From Rhizobium sp. L51/94 (GTDB lineage: Bacteria; Pseudomonadota; Alphaproteobacteria; Rhizobiales; Rhizobiaceae), in assembly GCF_019355555.1 (NCBI RefSeq), contig NZ_CP072141.1, positions 3,590,001 through 3,654,000 of the forward strand: DNA of 64,000 bases, given 5' to 3'. Shown piece by piece: positions 39,691-48,741 of the stretch. The stretch's first letter is position 1; every line of letters starts with the position of its first letter. The notes under the pieces were generated by a model. The model saw nothing but the letters and a program-made list of their open reading frames with translations. It did no database searches and had not been told where the DNA came from. Position numbers and translations under genes: made by a program.

Positions 39691-40899
39691 ATGCCAAGCT
39701 TCAAGACCCTCGACGATCTCACCGAAATTGTCGGCAAGCGCGTGCTTGTCCGCGTCGATCTCAACGTGCCGATGAAGGACGGGAATGTCAGTGACACCAC
39801 GCGCATCGAGCGTGTTGCCCCAACCATCCTCGAACTGTCGGCCAAGGGCGCCAAGGTCATCCTGATGGCACATTTCGGTCGCCCCAAGGACGGCCCGACA
39901 CCGGAATTTTCGCTGTCGCAGATCGTCTCCTCGGTGAAGTCGGTGCTCGGCCACGACGTCCTTTTCGCCTCCGATGCCATCGGCGCACCCGCCACGGAAG
40001 CGATCGCCAAGATGAAGGATGGCGACATCCTGCTGCTCGAGAACACCCGCTTCCACAAGGGCGAGGAAAAGAACGACCCTGCCTTCACCCAGTCGCTGGC
40101 AGACAACGGCGACATCTACATCAACGACGCCTTCTCGGCTGCCCATCGCGCCCATGCCTCGACCGAAGGTCTGGCAAAGCTGCTGCCGGCCTACGCCGGG
40201 CGGACGATGCAGGCTGAACTTGAAGCCCTCGAAAAAGGCCTGGGCAATCCCGTCCGCCCGGTAGTTGCGATCGTCGGTGGCGCCAAGGTGTCGAGCAAGA
40301 TCGATCTGCTGATGAACCTCGTCAAGAAGGTCGATGCACTGGTCATCGGTGGCGGCATGGCCAACACCTTCATCGCCGCCCGTGGCACCGAAGTCGGCAA
40401 GTCGCTCTGCGAACACGACCTTGCAGATACGGCACGCCAGATCATGCTTGAGGCAGCCCAGTCCGGCTGCTCCATCGTGCTGCCGGAAGACGGTGTGGTT
40501 GCCCGCGAATTCAAGGCCGGCGCTGCGAACGAAGTCGTCATCATCGACAGCATTCCAGCCGACGCCATGGTCCTCGATGTCGGCCCGAAAACGGTCGAGC
40601 AGATCAAGGCCTGGGTCGGCCGCGCCGAAACGCTGGTCTGGAACGGCCCGCTCGGCGCCTTCGAGATCACGCCTTTCGATGCAGCAACCGTGGCTGTCGC
40701 CAAGTTTGCCGCCGAATGCACCAAGTCGGGCAAGCTGACATCGGTTGCCGGCGGTGGCGACACGGTTTCGGCGCTCAACCACGCCGGCGTTTCCGACGAC
40801 TTTACCTACGTCTCCACCGCCGGCGGCGCCTTCCTGGAATGGATGGAAGGCAAGGTCCTGCCGGGCGTTGCAGCGCTGGAAGCTCAAGCCAAGGCGTGA
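39691..40899 (+). CDS. pgk: phosphoglycerate kinase
   Basis: A 402-residue kinase with the family signature [13 protein letters not shown], substrate residues in MAHFGRP and [12 protein letters not shown], and the C-terminal nucleotide-binding [13 protein letters not shown]. It transfers phosphate between 1,3-bisphosphoglycerate and ADP. The frame extends 67 codons into the antiporter gene; the ATG at 39691 gives the canonical N-terminus. A terminator lies 42 bases downstream. Confidence 0.97.
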   Translation: MPSFKTLDDLTEIVGKRVLVRVDLNVPMKDGNVSDTTRIERVAPTILELSAKGAKVILMAHFGRPKDGPTPEFSLSQIVSSVKSVLGHDVLFASDAIGAPATEAIAKMKDGDILLLENTRFHKGEEKNDPAFTQSLADNGDIYINDAFSAAHRAHASTEGLAKLLPAYAGRTMQAELEALEKGLGNPVRPVVAIVGGAKVSSKIDLLMNLVKKVDALVIGGGMANTFIAARGTEVGKSLCEHDLADTARQIMLEAAQSGCSIVLPEDGVVAREFKAGAANEVVIIDSIPADAMVLDVGPKTVEQIKAWVGRAETLVWNGPLGAFEITPFDAATVAVAKFAAECTKSGKLTSVAGGGDTVSALNHAGVSDDFTYVSTAGGAFLEWMEGKVLPGVAALEAQAKA

Positions 40900-40940
40900 G
40901 TTGCATAATGGCGGTTCGCCCGTCCAGTTGAAGTTTTGAT

Positions 40941-40972
40941 GACCGTGAAAGCGAAAGCTTTCGCGGTCTTTT
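40941..40972 (+). terminator. intrinsic terminator of pgk
   Basis: GACCG-GAAAGC pairs with GCTTTC-CGGTC around GAAA, followed by TTTTCGTT, 42 bases past the pgk stop. Confidence 0.85.
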
Positions 40973-41002
40973 CGTTGGTGCTAGTGTAGCCGCAGACATT
41001 AC

Positions 41003-41029
41003 AAACGATTGAATTCATTTCAATCGTTT
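41003..41029. promoter_or_regulatory. perfect inverted repeat, candidate operator of fba
   Basis: AAACGATTGAA and TTCAATCGTTT are exact reverse complements separated by TTCAT. The element lies ~200 bp upstream of the fba start and beyond the pgk terminator. It has no T-run, so it is not a terminator. Its size and AT-rich palindromic form suit a dimeric repressor site, but the regulator is unknown. Confidence 0.5.
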
Positions 41030-41229
41030 CAGTAGCTTAACCTAGGATTTTCCTTTTAAAATTCTTCTGGTATCGCAGGTCCGGCAGTGTTGGGAGAGCA
41101 TGAAAGGACCGAACGTCTTGGAGATGCAGATCCATTAGTTTGATCGATAGAGGCGTTGCCGGTCGGTCGTGAAATGAAACAACATCCGTGCGTGCGCAAT
41201 GCGCCGCTTCGAGGGATAGGGAGTGAACT

Positions 41230-42126
41230 ATGGTAGACGCGAAGATGTTGGACAAGATGAGCTCTGCACCGGGATTCATTGCGGCGCTGGACCAGAGCGG
41301 TGGTTCGACGCCCGGTGCGTTGCGTCTCTACGGCATTTCCGAGACCGACTACCAGGGCGACGATGAAATGTATCGCCTGATGCACGCCATGCGCGTCCGC
41401 ATCATGAGCGCGCCTGCCTTTACCGGTGACAAGATTATCGCCGCCATCCTTTTCGAGCGGACCATGGACGGCGACGTCGACGGCCAGCCAGTTCCCTCAT
41501 TTCTTTGGGAAAAGCGCGGCGTCGTGCCTCTCCTCAAGGTCGACAAGGGATTGCTTGCCGAAGAAAATGGCGTCCAGTTGATGAAGCCGATGCCGGAGTT
41601 GGACGCCCTCCTGAAGCGCGGCCGCGAAAAGGGAATTTTCGGCACCAAGATGCGCTCGGTGATTGGCAATGCCGACAAGGCCGGGATTGCCGCTGTCGTC
41701 AAGCAGCAGTTCGAGGTTGCCCGCCAGATCATCAGTCACGGCCTGATGCCGATTATTGAGCCTGAAGTCTCCATCAAAAGCGCAACGAAGACAGAGGCCG
41801 AAGCCATTCTTCGCGACGAAATCGCAAAGCAGCTCGATCTGCTGCCTGCATCCGAAACCGTGATGCTGAAGCTGACGATCCCGACGGTCGCCGATTTCTA
41901 CGCTCCGCTCATTTCTCACAAGTCGGTCGTCCGGGTCGTAGCCCTTTCCGGTGGCTACAGCCGCACGGATGCATGCGAGAAGCTCAGCCATAACCATGGC
42001 ATGATCGCCAGCTTCTCGCGCGCGCTGACAGAAAACCTGCGCGTCACGATGAGCGACGCCGAATTCGACGCCAACCTGGCCGAAACGATCGATGAGATCT
42101 ACTCAGCCAGCGTCAACAAGGCCTGA
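41230..42126 (+). CDS. fba: fructose-bisphosphate aldolase class I
   Basis: A 298-residue class I (Schiff-base) aldolase of the bacterial type found in rhizobia, starting MVDAKMLDKMSSAPGFIAALDQSGGSTPGAL. The ALDQSGGSTP loop and the ERTMDG, IIEPEVSIKS and MLKLTIPTV strands match the family. The lysine expected to form the Schiff base is most likely the one in LKLTIP (by analogy). It cleaves fructose 1,6-bisphosphate to triose phosphates. AGGGAG lies eight bases before the ATG. It completes the tkt-gap-pgk-fba block, with its own control region. Confidence 0.93.
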   Translation: MVDAKMLDKMSSAPGFIAALDQSGGSTPGALRLYGISETDYQGDDEMYRLMHAMRVRIMSAPAFTGDKIIAAILFERTMDGDVDGQPVPSFLWEKRGVVPLLKVDKGLLAEENGVQLMKPMPELDALLKRGREKGIFGTKMRSVIGNADKAGIAAVVKQQFEVARQIISHGLMPIIEPEVSIKSATKTEAEAILRDEIAKQLDLLPASETVMLKLTIPTVADFYAPLISHKSVVRVVALSGGYSRTDACEKLSHNHGMIASFSRALTENLRVTMSDAEFDANLAETIDEIYSASVNKA

Positions 42127-42183
42127 TACTGTCCAGACGCGGCAAGCACTTGAAGGTTGCCTAACCGAATGCTCGTAGACTCC

Positions 42184-42218
42184 ATGGCCCGGCTTGCCAC
42201 AGCCGGGCCATTTCTATT
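42184..42218 (+). terminator. intrinsic terminator of fba
   Basis: ATGGCCCGGC and GCCGGGCCAT form a perfect 10-bp stem with an 8-base loop, followed by TTCTATT. It may also serve the convergent small gene at 42231-42392. Confidence 0.8.
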
Positions 42219-42230
42219 GCTACATCAGCA

Positions 42231-42392
42231 TCAGAGCGCTTCGCGAAACACCAGCGCGAACGTCCAGATGGCGAAGGCCAAAATCGCGATCTTCCAGAAG
42301 TCCGCGCGCCGCCGCAGCCCGGGCAGGCCGAGCGGTCGGATCAGATGCACCACCATCGCCAGAAGCAGCAGCAAGCCTATGAGTTTGGACAT
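42231..42392 (-). CDS. small hydrophobic membrane protein
   Basis: A 53-residue protein with two predicted membrane segments: residues 4-17 (LIGLLLLLAMVVHL) and 35-50 (IAILAFAIWTFALVF). They flank a conserved-looking RPLGLPGLRRRADFWK loop. I recognise the pattern as a small uncharacterised membrane protein seen near this position in related rhizobia, but have no function for it. The start has no strong Shine-Dalgarno sequence. The frame runs back to 42590, but the upstream residues overlap the MFS gene and look non-coding. Confidence 0.6.
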   Translation of the reverse strand: MSKLIGLLLLLAMVVHLIRPLGLPGLRRRADFWKIAILAFAIWTFALVFREAL

Positions 42393-42525
42393 AAAATTCT
42401 CTGTTGTCTGGTCACGGCCACAGACAGGACATTTTTCTCCTCGAAAAACTGGCCTGAACGGGCCTACCGATGCCTGTCCCCGCCGTCTTATCTGATTTTT
42501 AAGCCTGACCAGCGGACAATAGGAT

Positions 42526-43803
42526 ATGAAAAGAAATATTCTGCCCGTCCTCGCGCTCCTGTTCGGAACCCTGTTCCTGTTCATGGGCAACGGCCTTCAC
42601 AGCCTGCTGCTACCCGTTCGCGGCACGGCCGAGGGCTATGCAACGACGACGCTCGGCCTGCTCGGAACGACATGGGCAACGGGCTTCGTGCTGGGTTGCC
42701 TGACGGCGCCCAAGCTCGTCCGTCGAGTCGGTCATGTCCGCGCCTTTTCGGGCTTCATCGCCGTCATCGCCATCATCGCCCTGCTGACCGGCCTGATCGT
42801 CGATTCCGCCTGGTGGGTGGCGCTGCGAGCCGTCACCGGCTTCTGCACCGCCGGCACCTCGATGATCATCGAGAGCTGGCTGAACGAGCGCGCCACCAAC
42901 GAAAGCCGGGGCGCGATCTTTTCGCTGTACATCGGCATCACCCTGATAGGCGCCGTCGGCGGCCAGATGATGATCCCGTTCGGCGACATCCATACGCCGA
43001 TGCTCTTCATGGTCTGCGGCATCTGCTACTGCGTAGCCATGCTGCCGACGACGCTGTCCAACGCCGCCTCGCCGCAGCCCCTGAAGGCCATCAAGCTCGA
43101 CCTCCCGGCCATCTACAGAAACTCACCCGTCTCGTGCATCGGCATCCTGCTCGTCGGCATCGCCAACGGTGCCTATGGCACGCTCGGTGCTGTCTTCGGC
43201 GCCCGTGCTGGCCTTGACGAAGGCAACATTGCCATCATGATGAGTTCGACCATCTTTGCCGGCGCGATGATGCAACTGCCGGCGGGCCGGCTCTCCGACC
43301 GTATCGACCGCCGCTACGTGCTGGCCATCATGGCCGCGATTGCTGCCGTCGATGGGCTGCTGTTGTTTATCTTCCAGCCCAGCACGCCCTATCTGCTGAT
43401 CAGCCTCGTTATCGTCTACGGCGCTGCGGCCAACACGCTCTATCCGATCACCGTCGCCCATGCGAACGACTTCGCCTCGCCGGAGGAATATGTGAAGGTG
43501 TCGGGCGGCCTGCTGCTGCTCTATGGGATAGGCACCATCATCGGACCGACCATGAGCGGCCCGATTATGTCTGCCATTGGCCCCTACTCACTGTTCCTCA
43601 TCACCGCGATCGCCCATCTGGCGATCAGCGGCTATTCCATCTTCCGCAGCCGCCAGCGCGCCGCCATTCCAGCCGGAGAGCGCGATGCCTACACGAACAT
43701 GCCGTCTGCCAACAACCAGATGATCACGCCGGAAAGCATGTCGATGGCCAACCCCATGGACACGCCGACCGAAACGGACGATCCTGCCGTCAAATACGGA
43801 TGA
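42526..43803 (+). CDS. MFS transporter (YcaD-like)
   Basis: A 425-residue major facilitator with 12 predicted helices. The conserved loop between helices 2 and 3 reads RRVGHVRAF. LRAVTGFCTAGTSMIIESWLNERAT resembles the YcaD/YfkF subgroup. The second half has the parallel GRLSDRIDRRYVL loop. A cytosolic C-terminal tail of ~50 residues is unusually rich in Met, Ser and Pro. The substrate is unknown. It ends 13 bp before DUF1192 and is probably co-transcribed with it. Confidence 0.88.
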   Translation: MKRNILPVLALLFGTLFLFMGNGLHSLLLPVRGTAEGYATTTLGLLGTTWATGFVLGCLTAPKLVRRVGHVRAFSGFIAVIAIIALLTGLIVDSAWWVALRAVTGFCTAGTSMIIESWLNERATNESRGAIFSLYIGITLIGAVGGQMMIPFGDIHTPMLFMVCGICYCVAMLPTTLSNAASPQPLKAIKLDLPAIYRNSPVSCIGILLVGIANGAYGTLGAVFGARAGLDEGNIAIMMSSTIFAGAMMQLPAGRLSDRIDRRYVLAIMAAIAAVDGLLLFIFQPSTPYLLISLVIVYGAAANTLYPITVAHANDFASPEEYVKVSGGLLLLYGIGTIIGPTMSGPIMSAIGPYSLFLITAIAHLAISGYSIFRSRQRAAIPAGERDAYTNMPSANNQMITPESMSMANPMDTPTETDDPAVKYG

Positions 43804-43816
43804 AGGAGAAACCGCG

Positions 43817-44008
43817 ATGAGCCTGTTTGACGACGACCGTCCGAAAAAGCCGGGTATCCACGAGATCGGTAGCGATATCACCCTGCTGTCGGTCGATGAG
43901 CTGAAGGAGCGTATCTCTCGTCTTCACGAGGAAATCGCGCGTCTCGAACTTGCCTGCAACGAAAAGGCCTCCGGTCGGAAGGCAGCCGAGAGCCTTTTCC
44001 GTTCCTGA
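43817..44008 (+). CDS. DUF1192 small protein
   Basis: A 63-residue protein with a charged N-terminus (SLFDDDRPKKPG), then LLSVDELKERISRLHEEIARLE, an amphipathic helix, and a short tail ending AAESLFRS. This is the alphaproteobacterial DUF1192 family. No function is known. AAGGAG lies ten bases before the ATG. It lies upstream of rcdA, a common arrangement, but with terminator-like hairpins between them. Confidence 0.85.
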   Translation: MSLFDDDRPKKPGIHEIGSDITLLSVDELKERISRLHEEIARLELACNEKASGRKAAESLFRS

Positions 44009-44064
44009 AATTTACCCGCCGCCTCGGCAATCTGCATAGCAGCAAGTACAATTTCGGGGCGTCT

Positions 44065-44079
44065 TTAACTAAAAATTAA
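44065..44079. promoter_or_regulatory. CtrA-type box 1
   Basis: TTAA-CTAAAAA-TTAA, an exact match to the full CtrA consensus TTAA-N7-TTAA. It lies 310 bp upstream of rcdA and upstream of the hairpins. It may control a short transcript ending at 44207, or it may be a distal site. Confidence 0.6.
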
Positions 44080-44080
44080 G

Positions 44081-44207
44081 CTTTATCATTCATTACTGTG
44101 AACATCCGGATTTTGTCTGGACTCAGACAGTTTTTCACCATTTGGCGAATTGGTCTGATTTTTCTCCCTGTTTCACCTTCAGAGCCGCTTTTTGCGGCTC
44201 TTTTTTT
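44081..44207 (+). ncRNA. candidate small RNA ending in a terminator
   Basis: The right end is a textbook terminator (AGAGCCGC-TTTTT-GCGGCTCT then seven T, 44181-44207). It lies 173 bp beyond DUF1192, too far to be its ordinary terminator, and a first terminator-like hairpin lies between. A promoter region with a CtrA box precedes it. The body has no ORF. I cannot tie it to a known family. Confidence 0.35.
44181..44207 (+). terminator. intrinsic terminator upstream of rcdA
   Basis: A perfect 8-bp stem, AGAGCCGC / GCGGCTCT, with a T-rich loop and seven T after it. It insulates rcdA from the MFS-DUF1192 transcript. Confidence 0.88.
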
Positions 44208-44246
44208 GTCTTTGCCTGCCGGCGCAGGCCAAGGAAACTGTGGAGA

Positions 44247-44261
44247 TTAACCTTCTATTAA
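44247..44261. promoter_or_regulatory. CtrA-type box 2 next to a CcrM site
   Basis: TTAA-CCTTCTA-TTAA, a second exact full consensus, 128 bp upstream of the rcdA start. It is followed at once by GAATC, a GANTC methylation site for CcrM. The position suits direct control of the rcdA promoter. Confidence 0.65.
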
Positions 44262-44388
44262 GAATCGACTTGCAGATCTGGGGTAAAACTACCATCTTGA
44301 AGTCAATCAGCGCCGCCTAATCGAAACCTTTTGCGACCTGCCGGCGTTACATAAGCAAAACTGACTGTCTGCAACAGGGACTACTCTG

Positions 44389-44901
44389 ATGTCTGAACTT
44401 GGATTGAACACCGTTAGCTTTGCAGGTCGTGCCGCCTCGTCGTCGCAATTCAAGGCGCTGTATGCAGAGGGTATGTCCCTCGTGGAAGAGACAGCGGCTT
44501 ACCTCGATGGTAATGGTCGTGCTGCTTCCAAGGTCCTGCCGCGCATGGCATCGGTGCTTTACGCAGCGGAATCCATGCGCCTGACCACACGTCTGATGCA
44601 GATGGCTTCTTGGCTCCTGCTGCAGCGTGCCGTCAACAACGGCGAGATGTCGCGCGACCAGGTCCTCACCGAAAAGAATAAGGTCCGCCTGGACGGTTTC
44701 AACGTCGACAAGACGGCGCCTGGCTGGGGTGATCTTCCGGAATCCTTCCGCGACCTCGTAGAGCGCTCCCTTCGCTTGCAGAACCGCGTAGCAATTCTCG
44801 ATCGCGAGATCTATCGCCCTTCAGAGACCATCGTTCCGGACAACCAGAACAGCGTCAAGGCGCAGCTTAGCCTGCTCCAGACCGCTTTCGGCATGAACTG
44901 A
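44389..44901 (+). CDS. rcdA: RcdA-family protein (DUF1465)
   Basis: A 170-residue helical protein of the DUF1465 family. SSQFKALYAEGMSLVEETAAYLDGNGR and YAAESMRLTTRLMQMASWLLLQRAV match Caulobacter RcdA. There RcdA is an adaptor that helps deliver the cell-cycle regulator CtrA to ClpXP for degradation. The C-terminal region (LRLQNRVAILDREIYRP) is also conserved. The order and boxes upstream suggest it is itself under CtrA control. Transcribed alone, with its own terminator. Confidence 0.88.
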   Translation: MSELGLNTVSFAGRAASSSQFKALYAEGMSLVEETAAYLDGNGRAASKVLPRMASVLYAAESMRLTTRLMQMASWLLLQRAVNNGEMSRDQVLTEKNKVRLDGFNVDKTAPGWGDLPESFRDLVERSLRLQNRVAILDREIYRPSETIVPDNQNSVKAQLSLLQTAFGMN

Positions 44902-44926
44902 TCCGATCAAACCTCTCTTTCTTGGA

Positions 44927-44961
44927 AAGCCGGCCCGCTCATCGCGCGGCCGGTTTTTTGT
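44927..44961 (+). terminator. intrinsic terminator of rcdA
   Basis: GCCGGCC-CGC pairs with GCG-CGGCCGG-type bases, followed by TTTTTTG, 26 bases past the rcdA stop. Confidence 0.85.
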
Positions 44962-44983
44962 TGTCAACCGCCTGGCGGCAGGA

Positions 44984-45009
44984 CAAAGAAAAGCCCGGCA
45001 AAACCGGGC
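44984..45009 (-). terminator. intrinsic terminator of rpmE
   Basis: GCCCGG and CCGGGC form the stem around a TTTTG-type loop, followed on the minus strand by TTTTCTTT. It is 31 bases beyond the rpmE stop. Confidence 0.8.
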
Positions 45010-45039
45010 CCCTCAGAAACATAACGATAAAGCGGCGTA

Positions 45040-45261
45040 TTAGACGCCGAGACCGCCGAAACGCTTGTTGAACTTTGAGATACGGCCGCCGCGGTCCATC
45101 ATCTGCTGATTGCCGCCGGTCCATGCCGGGTGCGACTTGGAGTCGATTTCGAGGTTCATCGTGGCGCCTTCAGAACCCCAGGTGGAGCGGGTTTCATATT
45201 CGGTGCCATCGGTCATGACGACCTTGATGGTGTGGTATTCGGGATGGATGTTTGCCTTCAT
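45040..45261 (-). CDS. rpmE: 50S ribosomal protein L31
   Basis: A 73-residue protein starting [29 protein letters not shown] and ending [16 protein letters not shown], the L31 family. It has no cysteine at all, so it is the zinc-independent (C-minus) form and lacks the CxxC pair of the zinc-binding form. This is the common form in rhizobia. It is divergent from the ABC exporter gene, with a 192-bp gap that must hold both promoters. Confidence 0.95.
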   Translation of the reverse strand: MKANIHPEYHTIKVVMTDGTEYETRSTWGSEGATMNLEIDSKSHPAWTGGNQQMMDRGGRISKFNKRFGGLGV

Positions 45262-45453
45262 AACAATATTCCTGCCATGCCAGGGTCCATTTGTCGCAAG
45301 CCATTGCAGCGACCGACCCGATTGAATAAATGAAGCCGCAGCAGATGGCGGCCACGGCTTCCAATTACGATGCGGTGCCTATACAGCAAGGCCACGCAGA
45401 TAACAAGGGCCGATCAGGGCCCAAAGCCTGGCTTTACAGGGATAGGAGACGAC

Positions 45454-47256
<1,803 letters not shown>

Positions 47257-47424
47257 CACCCCGGGCGACTGCACGGAGGCTGAACCCTCCGCCCAAGGCA
47301 GCTCTCGCCCTGCAGCTTGCATTTTGCCGCCCGCTCCATCTTGACAGACCTCCATCTTTCAGGCGGCATTGCCAAGCGCTGCAAGCAGCCGAAAGACGAA
47401 CGTCCAGACAGGGAGACGAGCACC

Positions 47425-47613
47425 ATGTACAAATTTGAAGTCTACAAGGACAAAGCCGGCGAATTTCGTTTCCGGTTCAAGGCATCGAACGGCGAAACGA
47501 TGTTCTCGTCGGAAGGCTACAAGGCAAAGGCCTCGGCCATGCATGCTATCGAATCGATCAAGAAGAACACACCCGGCGCCGACATAGACGACCAGACGAG
47601 CGCCACGGTCTGA
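47425..47613 (+). CDS. DUF1508/YegP-like small protein
   Basis: A 62-residue protein with one YegP-type repeat: KFEVYKDKAGEFRFRFKASNGETMFSSEGYKAKASAMHAIESIKKN. E. coli YegP has two such units; single-repeat forms are common. The fold is a small alpha/beta domain; its function is unknown. AGGGAGA lies nine bases before the ATG; an extended frame from 47317 has no such support. Confidence 0.85.
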   Translation: MYKFEVYKDKAGEFRFRFKASNGETMFSSEGYKAKASAMHAIESIKKNTPGADIDDQTSATV

Positions 47614-47638
47614 GGCCGGACTGTAGCCTTCCCAAATC

Positions 47639-47670
47639 AGCAAAGCCGACGCCCGCGCGCCGGCTTTGCT
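47639..47670. terminator. bidirectional terminator between convergent genes
   Basis: AGCAAAGCCG and CGGCTTTGCT form a perfect 10-bp stem with a 12-base loop between the DUF1508 gene and the MotB-like gene. There is only a short T-tract on each side. Confidence 0.65.
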
Positions 47671-47707
47671 TGATCATCGGGTTGGTCAGGGAACCAGATC
47701 GTGCCGA

Positions 47708-48739
47708 TTACTTCTCGGTCAACTTGAGCTCGATGCGCCGGTTGGTGGCGCGAGCCTCCGGCGTATCCCCCGGCGCAATGGGCTGGAATTCGCCAAAACC
47801 TGCCGCTACCAGCCGGTCCGCAGGAACACCTTGCGAGATCAGGTATTTGACGACCGCGATGGCGCGGGCGGACGACAGGGCCCAGTTGTCGGCATACTTG
47901 CCGGTCCCGGACAGCGGCACATTGTCGGTATGACCGTCGACACGCAGCACCCAGTTGATCTCCGGCGGGATTTCCTTGGCGACGTCGATCAGCGCCTTTG
48001 CGAGCTTGGTCATTTCGGTCAAGCCCTGCGGGTTGAGATCTGCCCCGCCTGACGGAAACAGGACTTCCGACTGGAATACGAAGCGGTCGCCGACGATGCG
48101 GATATTGTCGCGGTCGGACAGGATTTCGCGCAGGCGCCCGAAAAAGTCCGAACGGTAGCGGTTGAGCTCCTGAACCTTCTGGGCGAGAGCGACATTCAGC
48201 CGCCGGCCGAGATCGGCAATCTTTACCTGTGAAGAATCGTCTTTGGCTTCCGATGCCTGCAGGGCCGCCTCGACCGCCGCGATCTGGTTGCGCAGCGCGG
48301 CAATCTGCTGGTTCAGCAAGTCGACCTGGCTGAGGGCACGGCTGCTCGCCTGCTTCTGGTCGTCGAGCTGCTGCGTCAGGCTGCCAATCCTCGCCTGCGA
48401 GGCCTCAGTGCTGCCGGAGCCAGCAGCCAGCAACGTCTGCAGCCGGGACTTCTCGCTTTGCGCCGAGGCCAGCGACGCCTGCAGGTTGGCAACGGAATCC
48501 TCGAGATCCTGCTTGCCGCTCTTTTCCAGCGCCAGCAGTTGCGTCAGTTCGTTGATCTGGCCGTTCAGCCGGGCAAGCACCTCGTCGCGACCGCTGAGCT
48601 GCCGGCTGAGGATGAACTGGCCGATGACGAATACCGTCAGCAAGAACATGATCGCCATCAGCAGAGTCGACAGCGCGTCGACGAAGCCGGGCCAATAGTC
48701 GATCGTCCGCTGGGTCCGGCGGTTGCGCGAGAGCGCCAT
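47708..48739 (-). CDS. MotB/OmpA-like peptidoglycan-binding protein
   Basis: A 343-residue protein. One N-terminal helix (YWPGFVDALSTLLMAIMFLLTVFVIGQF) carries Asp21 at the position of the proton-binding MotB aspartate. A ~130-residue periplasmic coiled coil follows (LASAQSEKSRLQTLL, IAALRNQIAAVEAAL). The C-terminal OmpA-like domain contains RVDGHTDNVPLSGTGKYADNWALSSARA. With its upstream partner it should form a proton-driven stator-like complex anchored in peptidoglycan. No flagellar gene is near, so a non-flagellar role is more likely. The start lies 2 bp after the partner's stop. Confidence 0.87.
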   Translation of the reverse strand: MALSRNRRTQRTIDYWPGFVDALSTLLMAIMFLLTVFVIGQFILSRQLSGRDEVLARLNGQINELTQLLALEKSGKQDLEDSVANLQASLASAQSEKSRLQTLLAAGSGSTEASQARIGSLTQQLDDQKQASSRALSQVDLLNQQIAALRNQIAAVEAALQASEAKDDSSQVKIADLGRRLNVALAQKVQELNRYRSDFFGRLREILSDRDNIRIVGDRFVFQSEVLFPSGGADLNPQGLTEMTKLAKALIDVAKEIPPEINWVLRVDGHTDNVPLSGTGKYADNWALSSARAIAVVKYLISQGVPADRLVAAGFGEFQPIAPGDTPEARATNRRIELKLTEK

Positions 48740-48741
48740 GG

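Larger units (their letters stand above)
40900..41229. other. 330-bp gap between pgk and fba
   Basis: Contains the pgk terminator and a perfect 11-bp inverted repeat (41003-41029), described separately. The rest, 41030-41229, is AT-richer sequence that probably holds the fba promoter and leader. No coding frame is supported. Confidence 0.5.
44009..44388 (+). promoter_or_regulatory. rcdA upstream region, 380 bp
   Basis: Contains two exact TTAA-N7-TTAA boxes, two GANTC sites (44120-44124 and 44262-44266), a hairpin TGTCTG-GACT-CAGACA followed by GTTTTT near 44115-44136, and a strong terminator at 44181-44207. No coding frame is supported. The segment between the first CtrA box and the strong terminator could be a small RNA of roughly 100 bases. 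Confidence 0.6.

Noticed and set aside
45040..45261. L31 without cysteines as a sign of a degraded gene
   Set aside because: The zinc-independent form of L31 is normal and the frame is intact.
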